DNA of 64,000 nt from Phoebastria nigripes (taxonomy: Eukaryota > Chordata > Aves > Procellariiformes > Diomedeidae). A program made the translations under genes and the position numbers. Below are positions 12,314 through 22,062 of the stretch, piece by piece. The notes under the pieces are model-generated. The model did not search any database and was not told the origin of the DNA. It saw only the letters and a list, made by a program, of their open reading frames with translations. Every line of letters begins with the position of its first letter. Positions within the stretch are counted from its first letter, which is position 1. The stretch is taken from contig JAYKAV010002662.1 of the NCBI GenBank assembly GCA_035582835.1, positions 1,562,902 to 1,626,901 of the forward strand, given 5' to 3'.

Positions 12314-14390
12314 GATGTCACTCTGCAAGAAGGACAGGTTGGAGGACTAAAGCTGGGGAGTGGGTCTTGCAGCTGGCCCCTTGGCCTCCCTAGCCAAGAC
12401 GGAGCTGGCAGCCAACCAGAGAAACATGGTGAGAAGATGGAGAGAGGAGAGGTTTGTGTTGCTGTGCAATGTGAGATGGGACAGATCTGGCATTGTAATG
12501 TTACTGGCTGGTGGCCAGCATCATGACTTATAATCAATGTCCCGCAGGCGAGACCACGTGTCCCCTTAGCTACCCATGGGGGAAACTGTGGAGGAGGTGG
12601 CAGGGTCATCCTCACTGTCCCCACACTGATCCAGCTCACCCACGCTAACCCAGTCCCTTCCCTCCATGGTTTTATCTCTGAGCTCGCAAACCCTGAGGCC
12701 TCTGTGACTCCAACAAAGAAGATNCTCAGATTTTTACCAGCTTGGACCCAGCAGCCTCACGGCGTGAGGGGTGAACCAGGGACATCCCCGCAGGGCTAGC
12801 TTACTCACAGAGCAAGGCTTCATTCAAGTGGCTTTGATTTTCGGCCGATTGCGCCATGTGAGTCCCCTGCTAAGTATTATGATGGAGGGAGCCAGCCTTA
12901 GGTTAAAAATAAATATCTTCAGTAATTAACAGAAGTGGTTGGGAAACTTCTGAGCACCGTTCATTTCTCAGAGGCTTCAAAGCTTGAATTCCCAAATTGG
13001 GGCAGTTTTCTCCAACTTGCTTTTAGTTACACATCCACTTTGCTTCTCCAGGGGGATTTGCTGCTGTTTGCGTTGCAGTGACGTGGAGGTATTAAGTATT
13101 TATGGTCTTAGACTTCTGCTTATCTGATCCACCCCTGCCCTCCACACTCCTGGTATGGTGCCAGTCCTGAACCACTTTTTCTCCCTCTGCTTGTGCCCCT
13201 CCAGAGGAGGTAATATCTAAACACAACAAAAGCCAGGTAGCTCTCCCAAAGAGCTTGTGGAGATGAATTTCTCATTTTCATCAGGCTGCAGCAGGGGCAC
13301 TGTACTGATTTATTCTCTTTTGGACAGGGCTTTCAAGAATAAAAATCCTTGTGGTGTTTACTATGGTGGAATAAAGCATCACTGTGCCCATGTTGCCACC
13401 GTTAAGAAAATTTCAAGTGGCTCTGGCTGTTCTCTGAACTGCAGCCAGTATCTGAGTTACTATCCCACAGAGGTTTGTTGTTGGAAAATAACGTAATTGA
13501 CTTTGTCCCATTTCCAATTTCACAGAGAAACAAGTTGTAAGAGTACACAGGGTACAGGGGCTGGCTGCTCCCGGAGTTTATTGAAAATGATAAATGTAGT
13601 AATCAGTATGAGACCGTACAGTACGTCTCCTTCCTCTAGTAGGAAAGTACTCTCCAGTACTCTCTTCCCCTCCTGCCTGCAGGATGGCATCGTCACGGGC
13701 TGGTGCTGCTGGTGCTGCCCGGTCCCACCGGGGAGCTGCGGCCGCTACAATGGAGGCACCGCTCCAACCGCACCACTGCCTTGGAAAGCCACCGGCTCCC
13801 TCCCCCTGGGATCCCAGTCTGGCTTTTAGCCCGAATAGCTGACCTTTCATTAAAGATTACCTATTTTTACTGCTCCTCAGGTTGGGAAGAAGAAAAGACC
13901 GAGGCTTGCAGAGGCAGGCCAAGCCAAGGTGGTGTTTATAGTGGGACAGGGAAATTACTTAGGGCAAGTTTAAAAAATGAATCTTTTTTATTAAATTAAG
14001 GTAGTGCCCAGTTAAGCCTGGACCTTATTCTGTTTGATCTGGTACTAACAAAGCAGCACAGACCCTGGGGCCCAAGGGCTACTGGATAATGCTACATCTG
14101 GGCTAGTAAATTAAAAGTGCCTGGGACCACTTCTGGGCTCTCAGACCACAAACACAGAAGGTCCTGTGTCCATTAACCCCCTTTAGGCTCTGAAACATGG
14201 TAGCCACATGCAAACTTTGTGTTGGGAATGGCCCCTGGCCTGTGCTAATCTGCAAACCGTCCTGGGGAGCTGTTTGGGACACTGCTGGCTGGCACAGGGC
14301 AGAAGTGCTGGAGGCCGTGCTGGTGATGATGCTGTCAGGTCCTGGCCCCAGGAACATACCCTGGCACCAGGTTACTTGTAGGACATGACC
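12314..14390. other. Non-coding stretch, nothing recognised
   Basis: Frames here are at most about 150 codons (12181-12639, minus, proline-rich) and overlap on both strands. A near-palindrome of about 20 bases centred on 13621 (GAGACCGTAC facing GTACGTCTC) is the only local structure noted. One N lies at 12724. Confidence 0.6.
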
Positions 14391-14399
14391 CCAGCAGAT

Positions 14400-14525
14400 G
14401 AGCCAGGCTAAAATCCCATCCCTTGGTACCAGAGGCACAGAGAGATGGGGTGACTTGACAGAGGTCCTAAAGAAAGTCTGTGTCAGAGCAAGGACTGGTG
14501 CTTCATCACCCTTTGTCATTCAGGT
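14400..14525 (-). repeat. MIR-type SINE remnant, reverse orientation
   Basis: The segment reads GAGGCACAGAGAGATGGGGT, GACTTGACAGAGGTC and TGTCAGAGCAAGGACTGG in that order. This parallels reverse-complement MIR (gaggcacagagaggttaagtgacttgcc, then ggtcacacag, then agtggcagagccagga). Divergence is high. Confidence 0.6.
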
Positions 14526-15325
14526 GGAGGACAGGCTTTGAAAGTTGCCTTTATCTCCTCCAAATTTTCTTTTTAGACCTCAGAGAGGCACTGGATATGC
14601 TTCCAGCTTGTGGATGCTCTTCTGGCCACACCTGAAGTCCACACCTCAGTAGCTGCTGGTACAACACAGAGCAGAGCCAAGCACTGAATCCTCCCTTTGC
14701 ACCAAACCCACATCACAAACATCTCCCTTTTCAGGACAGTCTGTGGGCACTTGGGGCTAACTTGGGAAGAAACACCATTCTCAAGGAGTCTGTAACTCGA
14801 TCACAACTTTCCTATCTCCTTGGACTGTCTCATATCTCCATTTGCAAAGCAGAGGTTGTCATCTTGCCTTGTGTGTGCGGCTGCAAGGTGTCCAATATGA
14901 CGGTGATATGCATCAGACAGGCCATATATAGATTAACAAGTAATTGCTACATCTAGATTAGCAAGAGAGCAATAGAAGAGTATCAGGAGATCAAACAGAC
15001 TGGTGCTGAGGGCTCAACATCTACACTATGTGCAGTTCACAGTGGTTACTCTAGGTTAGATTTATTCCAGTCACCTACACTGAAAATCCCCACCCTGCAC
15101 ACTGTCTGAGGCTGGCTGAAGGACTAGCTACTGATTTTATTACCTTATATCCCTATGAGGGGTTGTAGCAGAGCTTCTGGTTTCGTTTCTACTGGAAAAA
15201 AAAAATAGTATTTGTGTGCATCAGAGCTGTTCTGCAAACTGGACTACTATGGCGTGAGGGAGGCCAAGCCAGGAACAGCATTACCGCTCCGAACCAAAAT
15301 GCTAAGACAGAGGCAGCCACAAGCA
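14526..15325. other. Non-coding stretch, nothing recognised
   Basis: Only short frames are present. I see no repeat or RNA signature before the MITE-like pair that begins at 15330. Confidence 0.65.
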
Positions 15326-15329
15326 CCTC

Positions 15330-15392
15330 GGGCTTGATCCAAGGTTCAGCAGAAAGGTTCTCATTTACTGCAGCGCTCCTTGAGTCAAGCCC
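15330..15392. mobile_element. MITE-like palindromic element A
   Basis: The left end GGGCTTGATCCAA and the right end TTGAGTCAAGCCC are imperfect reverse complements, about 63 bp apart. The interior (CTCATTTACT) resembles the cccattgactt core of a palindromic repeat I remember from sauropsid genomes, whose ends read gggcctgatccaaag. A non-autonomous DNA transposon is the likely origin. No target-site duplication is evident, because the right end abuts element B. Confidence 0.5.
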
Positions 15393-15394
15393 TT

Positions 15395-15496
15395 AGGGCT
15401 TGTCTGTACGCAAAAATTAATCTGGATTAAGATGAGGCAGGAACTTAAGGTAAAGTAACTCTTCTGGAATAACTTCACTTCGTAACAGACAAGCCT
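15395..15496. mobile_element. MITE-like palindromic element B
   Basis: The left end AGGGCTTGTCTGTACG and the right end CGTAACAGACAAGCCT are near-perfect reverse complements that frame about 102 bp. The interior holds AATTAATCTGGATTAA, typical of short non-autonomous DNA transposons with GGGCTTGTCTACAC-like ends that I recall from turtles and crocodilians. It encodes nothing and would have depended on a transposase supplied elsewhere. The family name is not known to me. Confidence 0.65.
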
Positions 15497-15499
15497 CTG

Positions 15500-17375
15500 G
15501 ACGGTTTGGTTAGGAAGCGTCACGTTACATCATATTTATGATGATGAAATGCATTTTCAAGAGAATGTCCTTGCGGTATTTGGTCACAATTACGCAGCGA
15601 ACACTTAAAAACACATCCATTCCCTGCAGGAGGAGAAACAGAGCTCCCTGCAGATTTGGACTGCTTTCGGGGGCTGATTTGCCAAAGCAGCTCGAGGGGT
15701 TTCACAATTCCTCCCTTTTCCTTCACACTGAGAAAGTGCGTAAGATCCCACGTGCCCAGGATGCCAGCTCCCCTGACAGCAGGGTGTAACGGCTGGTGGA
15801 GCATCAGCCCAAAACCTTTACATGGTCATTACTCAAAACCTGTCCCACACACACTAGCTCCAGCCCAGAAGCATGTCAGAGCATCAGTTCAGAGCTGTGT
15901 CCAAAAGAATAAATCCTGCCTACGCATGGCTCTGCAGGGATCCAAATGCTCTCCCCGAGTGAGCTTGAATTACACCCTCCTGCAGCGCAGGCAGGCCCCC
16001 CCTTTTCAATACCTGCACCTCTGCTTGCTCTGAGAGTCACACATGAAGTACAAAAAGACCAAATGACTTTGTTAATTTGGACATCATTGAGTAGAGTGAT
16101 AAAAGCACAAGGCCTGGAAGGACCACAAGACCTCCTTAACTCACTGGGCAGAGGACAGGACAGGAGGTGGAGATGTCTTGATGACTGTGAGGCTTCCTCC
16201 TCCACTGAAACCAGTGTGAATGGGAGCATTGCATTCAGGATTTTTTCTCCTACCTGAGTGCTTCTGCATGGCTTTATTTCCAGCTAGGTTTAAATGGCCT
16301 GTTAAATATTTCTACCAATACACACCCTCTCCAAAAGAGTCTGTTTGCATTCAGCTCGAGTTAATTGTTCATAAGCAACAGTCCATAAACATAAAAGTTT
16401 CCCCATATTATTTTTTTAGCTCTCTTACTATTTATTCTGTGAGGTGATAACATTGATTTCAGCTCACTCCCTCTGTTTTTATCAGTCTTGCACAAGGACA
16501 AATGAGGAGGCAAAAAGGAACCTCCCTTCTCTCCCATGAAATGGAGTCTACTATCAACCAGCTGAAGCAGAGGAACAAGCCCTTCATCATGCTATATATA
16601 TAGCCTGGTTGGCAGAGTACATTTTCCTTAACATGCCTAATCCCACAAGTATGTGGTGGCTTGCTCTGTAGAAACCTCAGCTTCTCAGGTGCTAGAAAAT
16701 ATGCATGTTCCATGTTACTTGATAGTTTGCTCACATCCCCTATCTCCTGGAGGCAAGCAATTGCTGACCCTCTCAGCTTTCTTTAAAAACTACTTGTCTT
16801 TCTGCATCTCCTGGGAAGACTGAAACCTACTCTAAATATACCCCTCATGCAACACTGCAAGGAACAATAACGTACTCACGATTTCTTGGTTTACATTTTC
16901 CTGCGGTAAATCCAGAAAATGAGCCCTGAATTATTCTTTTCTGTTTGCTTTGACAGACATGCAGTCCTAGCTTCTCAGCAGACTGGTTTATGTATGCTGA
17001 GCTTTCCCACAGCTTCCTTAGAAGAACGGGAAGAGTTGGTGAATTTGGGTTTTGATAATGGAGCTTATCACAACCACGGTATAAAAAGTTATCATTGCTT
17101 CCCTGGTGCAACCACCTTCAGATGTAGAGGTACACCAGCTGGCCTACTGGGCAGCAATGGGAATTGAACGAGGGACCTCCAAGTAGGTGGGAAGGATTTT
17201 TCCCCATCCTAAAAGACTTTCTGAGGTTTAAAAACTGTACTTATTCTGGGATGAATTGGAAGAACCAAATTACCACATTTTTGTAACCTACATGAAAGGG
17301 CTCACGCAACTGCATCCCACTTAGCAAAACAATTACCTGCCCTGTGCGAGACCAGCTTCAAGCCCTCTCACTGTC
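15500..17375. other. Non-coding stretch, nothing firmly recognised
   Basis: The segment near 16110-16140 (GGCCTGGAAGGACCACAAG) weakly resembles the 3' end of CR1 in reverse, but too little is shared to call it. A perfect 14-bp palindrome GCTATATATATAGC lies near 16590-16605. The piece around 17159-17180 (GGGAATTGAACGAGGGA) resembles a decayed tRNA T-arm, as found in SINE heads. Confidence 0.5.
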
Positions 17376-17379
17376 ATTA

Positions 17380-17530
17380 TCTCCTATGTCTCCAACCAGT
17401 GGGCTAGAGGGTAATCTGCAGCTTCTCTCATCCTTTTCTGCTGGAGTTGTTCCACTCTGTATAAACACTACTCATTGATGCAGCTGTTGGGAGACTTCCC
17501 AATCCCAGGGGAGTGCTCTAACCACAAAAT
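17380..17530 (-). repeat. Possible tRNA-derived SINE-like repeat, reverse orientation
   Basis: The stretch ACCAGTGGGCTAGAGGGTAA near 17393 and the stretch AATCCCAGGGGAGTGCTCTA plus ACCAC near 17500 resemble the reverse complement of a sauropsid repeat. Its forward strand contains a tRNA-like passage of the type gtggttagagcactggcctgggatgtgggag. I know the pattern but not the family name, and this copy is heavily decayed. Confidence 0.35.
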
Positions 17531-18435
17531 TATTGTCACCCTTGCTCTCGTCCAGTGGGTATTTAATTATTCTTACAAAGTGAAGTAATTTCAACTGGAG
17601 AAAACAAGAGGCACCCAGGTCAGAGTACCCCATAATTATCGCAGTAGGGAGCACTCTCCTAGGACATGAGATTTCCCAATGAGACGCTGAAAACACTGGG
17701 CTGCGGGGGTAGCTGGGAAGAGAAATGCTATTGTCTTCTCCTCCATTTTGTGAATGGTTCCTCAGATTCATGAGAGTAATAGAGTTTGAGATATATGTGT
17801 ACCTGTGTGTGTATGCTTCTGGAAATGCTGAAATGAAGTGCTTCAACATTTCCAAATTTTTTCATTTAATCCAAAAGCATTTGAGAATATGCATCATATT
17901 TGGCAAATAACTGTGGCCACCCTGAAACCACATTTTTAGCAAATAAATGATTCACTGCGTAAATTTAGCTCATCTTAAATGTCTATTTATATCACGGAAA
18001 CACACCCTGTCACTGTTGGGGCTTCACCATGTTGAGTACTATCCAGAGCTTACAGCCAGACGTGCTCTACCACAAACAGCCTGAGAGGAAAAATAAAGCC
18101 CTGCCTATTTTACAGGCAGCTTTTTGCAACAGCACAGATGTCAGCCTCACTGTCTCAGAAGAGCTGTGCCCTACCCTACAAACCTATCATCTCAGATACC
18201 TCACCTCATTTTGGGACTGGGAAACAGAGCATTGCCTTGCCAATCTCCTGTCCTCCACCAACAATGCAAAGCCATCCATCCCTTTTTCAGTTCCCTTTCC
18301 CAGAAAAGACTCATCTCTGAGAAACCTTTGCCTTACACCAGCAACATCCCGTGAACGCCGAATGGGTTAATCCCCTTTAGCCAGCATCCCGGTAATGAAA
18401 GGTTTCACTCTTTGTCACCTAATGGTCTTGTGTCT
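17531..18435. other. Non-coding stretch, nothing recognised
   Basis: There is a purine-pyrimidine-alternating patch near 17790-17815 and only chance-level frames. A passage near 18100-18125 (CCCTGCCTATTTTACAGGCA) recalls a MIR fragment but is too short to call. Confidence 0.55.
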
Positions 18436-18439
18436 AAAA

Positions 18440-18740
18440 TACAAGCCTAGCTGCCTTCACTTGAAATGTTTTTAATCATTGTGGAATAAAAACCTAGCCT
18501 GGCTAGTGCCAACCAAAGAGATGTTTGTCTGCTCAGCAGATTTTATCAAAGCTTCCTTGATGTCTTTGCCTTTGTAATGCTAAGCACTTCACTGTTTGGC
18601 ATATTTAAAGTAGGATGCGGTACATGTGAAGCATTTCACAGAGCGATGATGTATCGAGTGTGCTTTAGGAAGTAATGAAAGCAGCAGACTCATGATTTTT
18701 GAGCTTTTAATTACTTATTAAGTGGCATGACATAAAGGCT
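18440..18740. promoter_or_regulatory. Candidate conserved non-coding / enhancer block
   Basis: About 300 bp of repeat-free, AT-rich sequence carries TGCCAACC (half-site for NFI), ATCAAAG at 18545-18551 with nearby CTTTG cores (TCF/LEF-like), and TTTTAATTACTTATTAAG near 18705-18721 (homeodomain TAATTA). It is homogeneous and lacks the ragged decay seen in nearby repeats. This is an inference from composition and motif density, since conservation cannot be measured here. Confidence 0.25.
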
Positions 18741-20090
18741 ACGGGGGAGATTTTTTTTCAGCATCCAACTTATTGACTTTGAAGTCGGTGCCTAAATACC
18801 CTTTGTGNCTTTGAAACTTTCCGTCTGCTCAGAGGGGAACGTGCTGCTGCTTTGGGCTTTGTTTCACGCTGACCACATTTGTTCAGAGGAGAGAAGCGGA
18901 GGGATGGGAGTCTGCTCAGACACAGGTCTCTGCCTTCGACATGGTGGATAAAGATGAGGGACAGGCTAAATACGTGTCCTTTGACAAAGTGTATAGAGAG
19001 GGCCGTTATCACAGAGCCTGGAGCAATGAGTTCTGACCTGGCCTTAAAAATGCCAGCACTACAGGGGGCAAATAACCATAGCAGCCCCCGGGGTGCTTTT
19101 AATGAGCTGAATTGCAGTCTGAGTCCAGCTCTCCATCACTCACAAGCCAATGCCACAGCTGGTTTTAGCAGATGTCCCCTCCAACAGAAAGGGCCCAGCA
19201 AAGCACAGTGGTTGGCCTCGCCACCACCTCCTTCAGGTCTGGTGTGACCGCTGTGACATGAATCCTATCCAAAGCTTCAGCAGCAATAAAGTCAGGAGAG
19301 GCCAAAAAGAAGAAAAGACCCTCACATTCGGGCTTGGGGTTTGGGGGGTAGTTTAGGGGTTTTTTTTAGTGTCTTCTGAAGGGAAAGACTTTCCTCCCAC
19401 TTATTCTCATGATAAACCAGAAGACCATGGCCTCCTAGAAGGGTTTCTCCGTGATGGTGAGGATGAAGCCAGATCCTTCCCTCTCCACCGTCTGGACCAA
19501 CACTCATTGTTGGGATGTCCTTGTGAACAGAGATCTGTTTGCTCAGACAGTCGGTAGCTGACCCAGCAGTGAGTACACCTCTTTTTTGTAAGTCCTACTG
19601 ATTCCAAGAAACCCTTGTGGATCATGAACCTGAGATGCTCACTCTGGCTCCAGAGGCTGCTAAACTGCTGGGGGTCATGTCAAAGCTGGAGCTACATACG
19701 TGGGGAGAAACTCACCCTGCAGCTGCCGAAGGCACCCTCTCATCCTCTGGTCTCTAAAAAAGAGAGGTCATTCTGGCATCTTCAATCAGTATCAAATGCT
19801 CCTTCCAAATAAAAAGAAAATGGGGAAAAAAAAGAAGAAAAAGAAGGGACGGCTGCCTGCTGAAAAATGTGCAATATATGTATTTTTATCCTCACTGAAA
19901 GAAAAAGCGAAGGCACAGCTTCCCATGTTCAGTAAGTGACCAACACAAACATACAAGGACTCAAGTGCATTTCTACCCCCTGGAAAAGTTTTCTTTAATT
20001 AGGACAGACACACTGCTCAGTCAAAGCAACATCAATGTCCAGGCACACAATTTGATTAACCCACTTCTTATAATCTTTGCTGCTTGTTCA
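18741..20090. other. Non-coding stretch, nothing recognised
   Basis: Frames are short and overlapping. A purine-rich A/G tract at about 19808-19848 gives a Lys-rich translation that should not be mistaken for protein. One N lies near 18807. Confidence 0.6.
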
Positions 20091-20093
20091 GAT

Positions 20094-20194
20094 CTTCTGG
20101 GAAAAAAAAAAAAAGAGTGGGAAAGACTAAAATTCACTATCTTTAGAACAGATTTTTTTTTTCTTTCTATCTTTTTTTTTTTTCCCAAAGAATG
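20094..20194. repeat. A-rich/T-rich inverted repeat
   Basis: The left arm contains TTCTGGGA followed by an A-run (20102-20114) and GAGTGGGAAAGA. The right arm, read in reverse complement, is TTCTTTGGGA, an A-run and GATAGAAAGA. The arms are about 30 bp and lie some 35 bp apart, so the DNA or a transcript could fold back. Homopolymer content makes part of the match cheap, but the flanking GGG and AAAGA also correspond. Confidence 0.5.
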
Positions 20195-20265
20195 ACAAAT
20201 ACCACTGTCCTGCTTCTTCAATTTTCTGAGTCTGCAAAACATTGTCATTTAACTGGATTTTTCTT

Positions 20266-20350
20266 AGTACTGGTAGGATCTGCGCAGGGTCACCCAGCCA
20301 GGCAGCTGCAAGGAGATTAGATTCAGGAGTAGAATGACTCAAGCTGCTTC
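20266..20350 (-). repeat. MIR-type SINE remnant, reverse orientation
   Basis: The order CAGGGTCACCCAGCCAGGCA, GATTAGATTCAGGAGTAGAA and CAAGCTGCTTCCCAGT follows reverse-complement MIR (caaggtcacacagc, aaccagg, ctgactcccagt). Divergence is high. It may form one interrupted copy with the remnant at 20600-20740, though both carry the right-hand, gaggcac-side landmarks. Confidence 0.45.
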
Positions 20351-20599
20351 CCAGTATCACAAGCAGGACATGAAAGGGTTGTGTCCTGGTATTTCTCTGA
20401 AGCTTTATTAGGTCATATTATTTAGAAAATCTACTGCATAAAACAATAATTAGTTTTTAAAAAGTCCTGCAGCCTATACTGCTCATGATAGATTAATTTG
20501 CAGGCCTATTTTGGGTATAATTATTTTGCATTTATTACTGCAGGTCCAATAAAGAGCAGAGGTGGATCCTGTTTGAAAAAAACAAATGAAGGCAAAGGG

Positions 20600-20740
20600 C
20601 TGAATATTAACATCCCCATTTTACTACTGGGAACTAAACATCAAAGAGACTAAGGGCCATGTAAAAAAAGTACATTTAAGTTCAACATAGAAACCCTGAA
20701 GACTCCATTTAGCAGAAACCCAAGCCTGAAGGTGCTGTGA
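20600..20740 (-). repeat. MIR-type SINE remnant, reverse orientation
   Basis: The string ATCCCCATTTTACTACTGGG followed by AACTAAACATCAAAGAGACTA is a close match in order and spacing to atccccattttacagatggg, aactgaggcacagagagatta of reverse-complement MIR. Sequence after about 20740 is no longer recognisable. Confidence 0.7.
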
Positions 20741-21958
20741 GGACCTCGCTTTTAGATTTGCAATATCGTTGGGGCCCCAGAGTTGCTCCTGGACGCAGTC
20801 AGCTGGAAGTGGCACGGTGCCTAGGTCATGCCCAGGTCACACCGAGCTCCGTCACCATCCAGAAATGAGCCATTCCTCTGACTAACGCCCCAGAGGAATC
20901 CTACCCACTCAGTGTTCCGTGCATCCACACAGTCAGGATCAGCCTGCCTGAAAAATGGGGCACTGAATACCCCTTTTGTCTTAAATCTTCTCGTGGCATA
21001 AAGCTGGAAATCCCAGGAGGTGGGAAGCAGGTGTTTGATGTGCTCCACAGCCTGAGGACAACCCCAACTCTCCCCATCCCACAAATGTCCCTTAACAGCA
21101 GGTCAGTAGGTTGGTCAGTGGTGGGGGGGCACCGCTCACCCACCTTTTGAAACCGGGATGTTGCACATTAAAGAAGTTAAGTGCAATTAGGTACAAGGGA
21201 NAAAAAAGGTGGCAGCTCTTTGGCCCTTCTGCCAGAGCTACCTCCACTTCTGGGAGAACTTCCTTTCTAACAGGGATTTCAGGATCTCTCCAGTAGTACC
21301 AGTCTCTAAAGATTAGGTGCCACAATGCCTTATGTTGAAATATGGAGGTTTATCAGACTGAGCCCTAAACAGCTTGTCTTGTTGTCAGAAGTTGGTGGTA
21401 AATTAGGGACACAACCGTGAGCTCTTAAACTCACAGCTGATCTGGGGGGATTTCTGCAAATTTGAACCATGTATTTGTCCTCCCTCACTCTNAGTCCGCA
21501 TCCACTAATGTCCCTTTTCAGTCACTGCATCACAGTATTGGGCTTTTCGGGGCCATTCTCTCTCCCTGGGACTTTCTTGATAATACCTATTTAGTGGTTC
21601 GTTTTTTTTTCTTGAGAGAAAAGCAATGAGAATTTCCCCCAAAAGGCCTGAAGGAGAAGTTGGCCTCAGCACACATCTGTGCCATTTGCTGCCATGCCTG
21701 TCACGCTGCAGATCATGATGTGCAAGGTGAAAATCACACAACGTGGTGACACAAGCTGGAAACGAGCAGGGGTGGTGGGAAATGTTGCAAGCGACTTTAC
21801 AACACCCGCTTTTCACCTCTGCAAGGAGCAGTTCAATACCACTCCAGGAAAGCCAGCAGAGGAGCTGAATTTTTATCTCATTTTCAAAATCTGAAGGCTT
21901 TGTGTTTCCTTTAATACATACACGTAATTCATGCTAACAGGCTGTATCGTGAAACACT
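20741..21958. other. Non-coding stretch, nothing recognised
   Basis: Frames of up to about 100 codons overlap on the minus strand and show no family signature. Ns lie at 21201 and 21492. A poly-G run occurs near 21121-21128. Confidence 0.65.
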
Positions 21959-21960
21959 TA

Positions 21961-22062
21961 GGGCCCAAATTGTACTCTAGTCATGCCCAATTTTCATCCA
22001 TGGTAGCTCACGTGGAGTCACTCCAGATCGACATCAGTGTAGCTAAGAGCAGGATCTTAGCC
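21961..22062. mobile_element. Palindromic MITE-like element
   Basis: The element starts GGGCCCAAATTGTACTCTAG and ends with GGAGTCACTCCAGATCGACA followed by TCAGTGTAGCTAAGAGCAGG. It fits a palindromic sauropsid repeat I remember, whose consensus starts gggcccaaattctgctctcag and has a core of ggagttactccagatttaca on one arm. The left arm is more decayed than the right. It is probably a non-autonomous DNA transposon with no coding capacity. Confidence 0.6.

Noticed and set aside
16101..16160. Reverse CR1 3' end
   Set aside because: Only about 20 bases resemble the consensus, and no further landmarks follow.
17159..17180. tRNA gene T-arm
   Set aside because: No cloverleaf could be built around it. 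At best it is a decayed SINE head.
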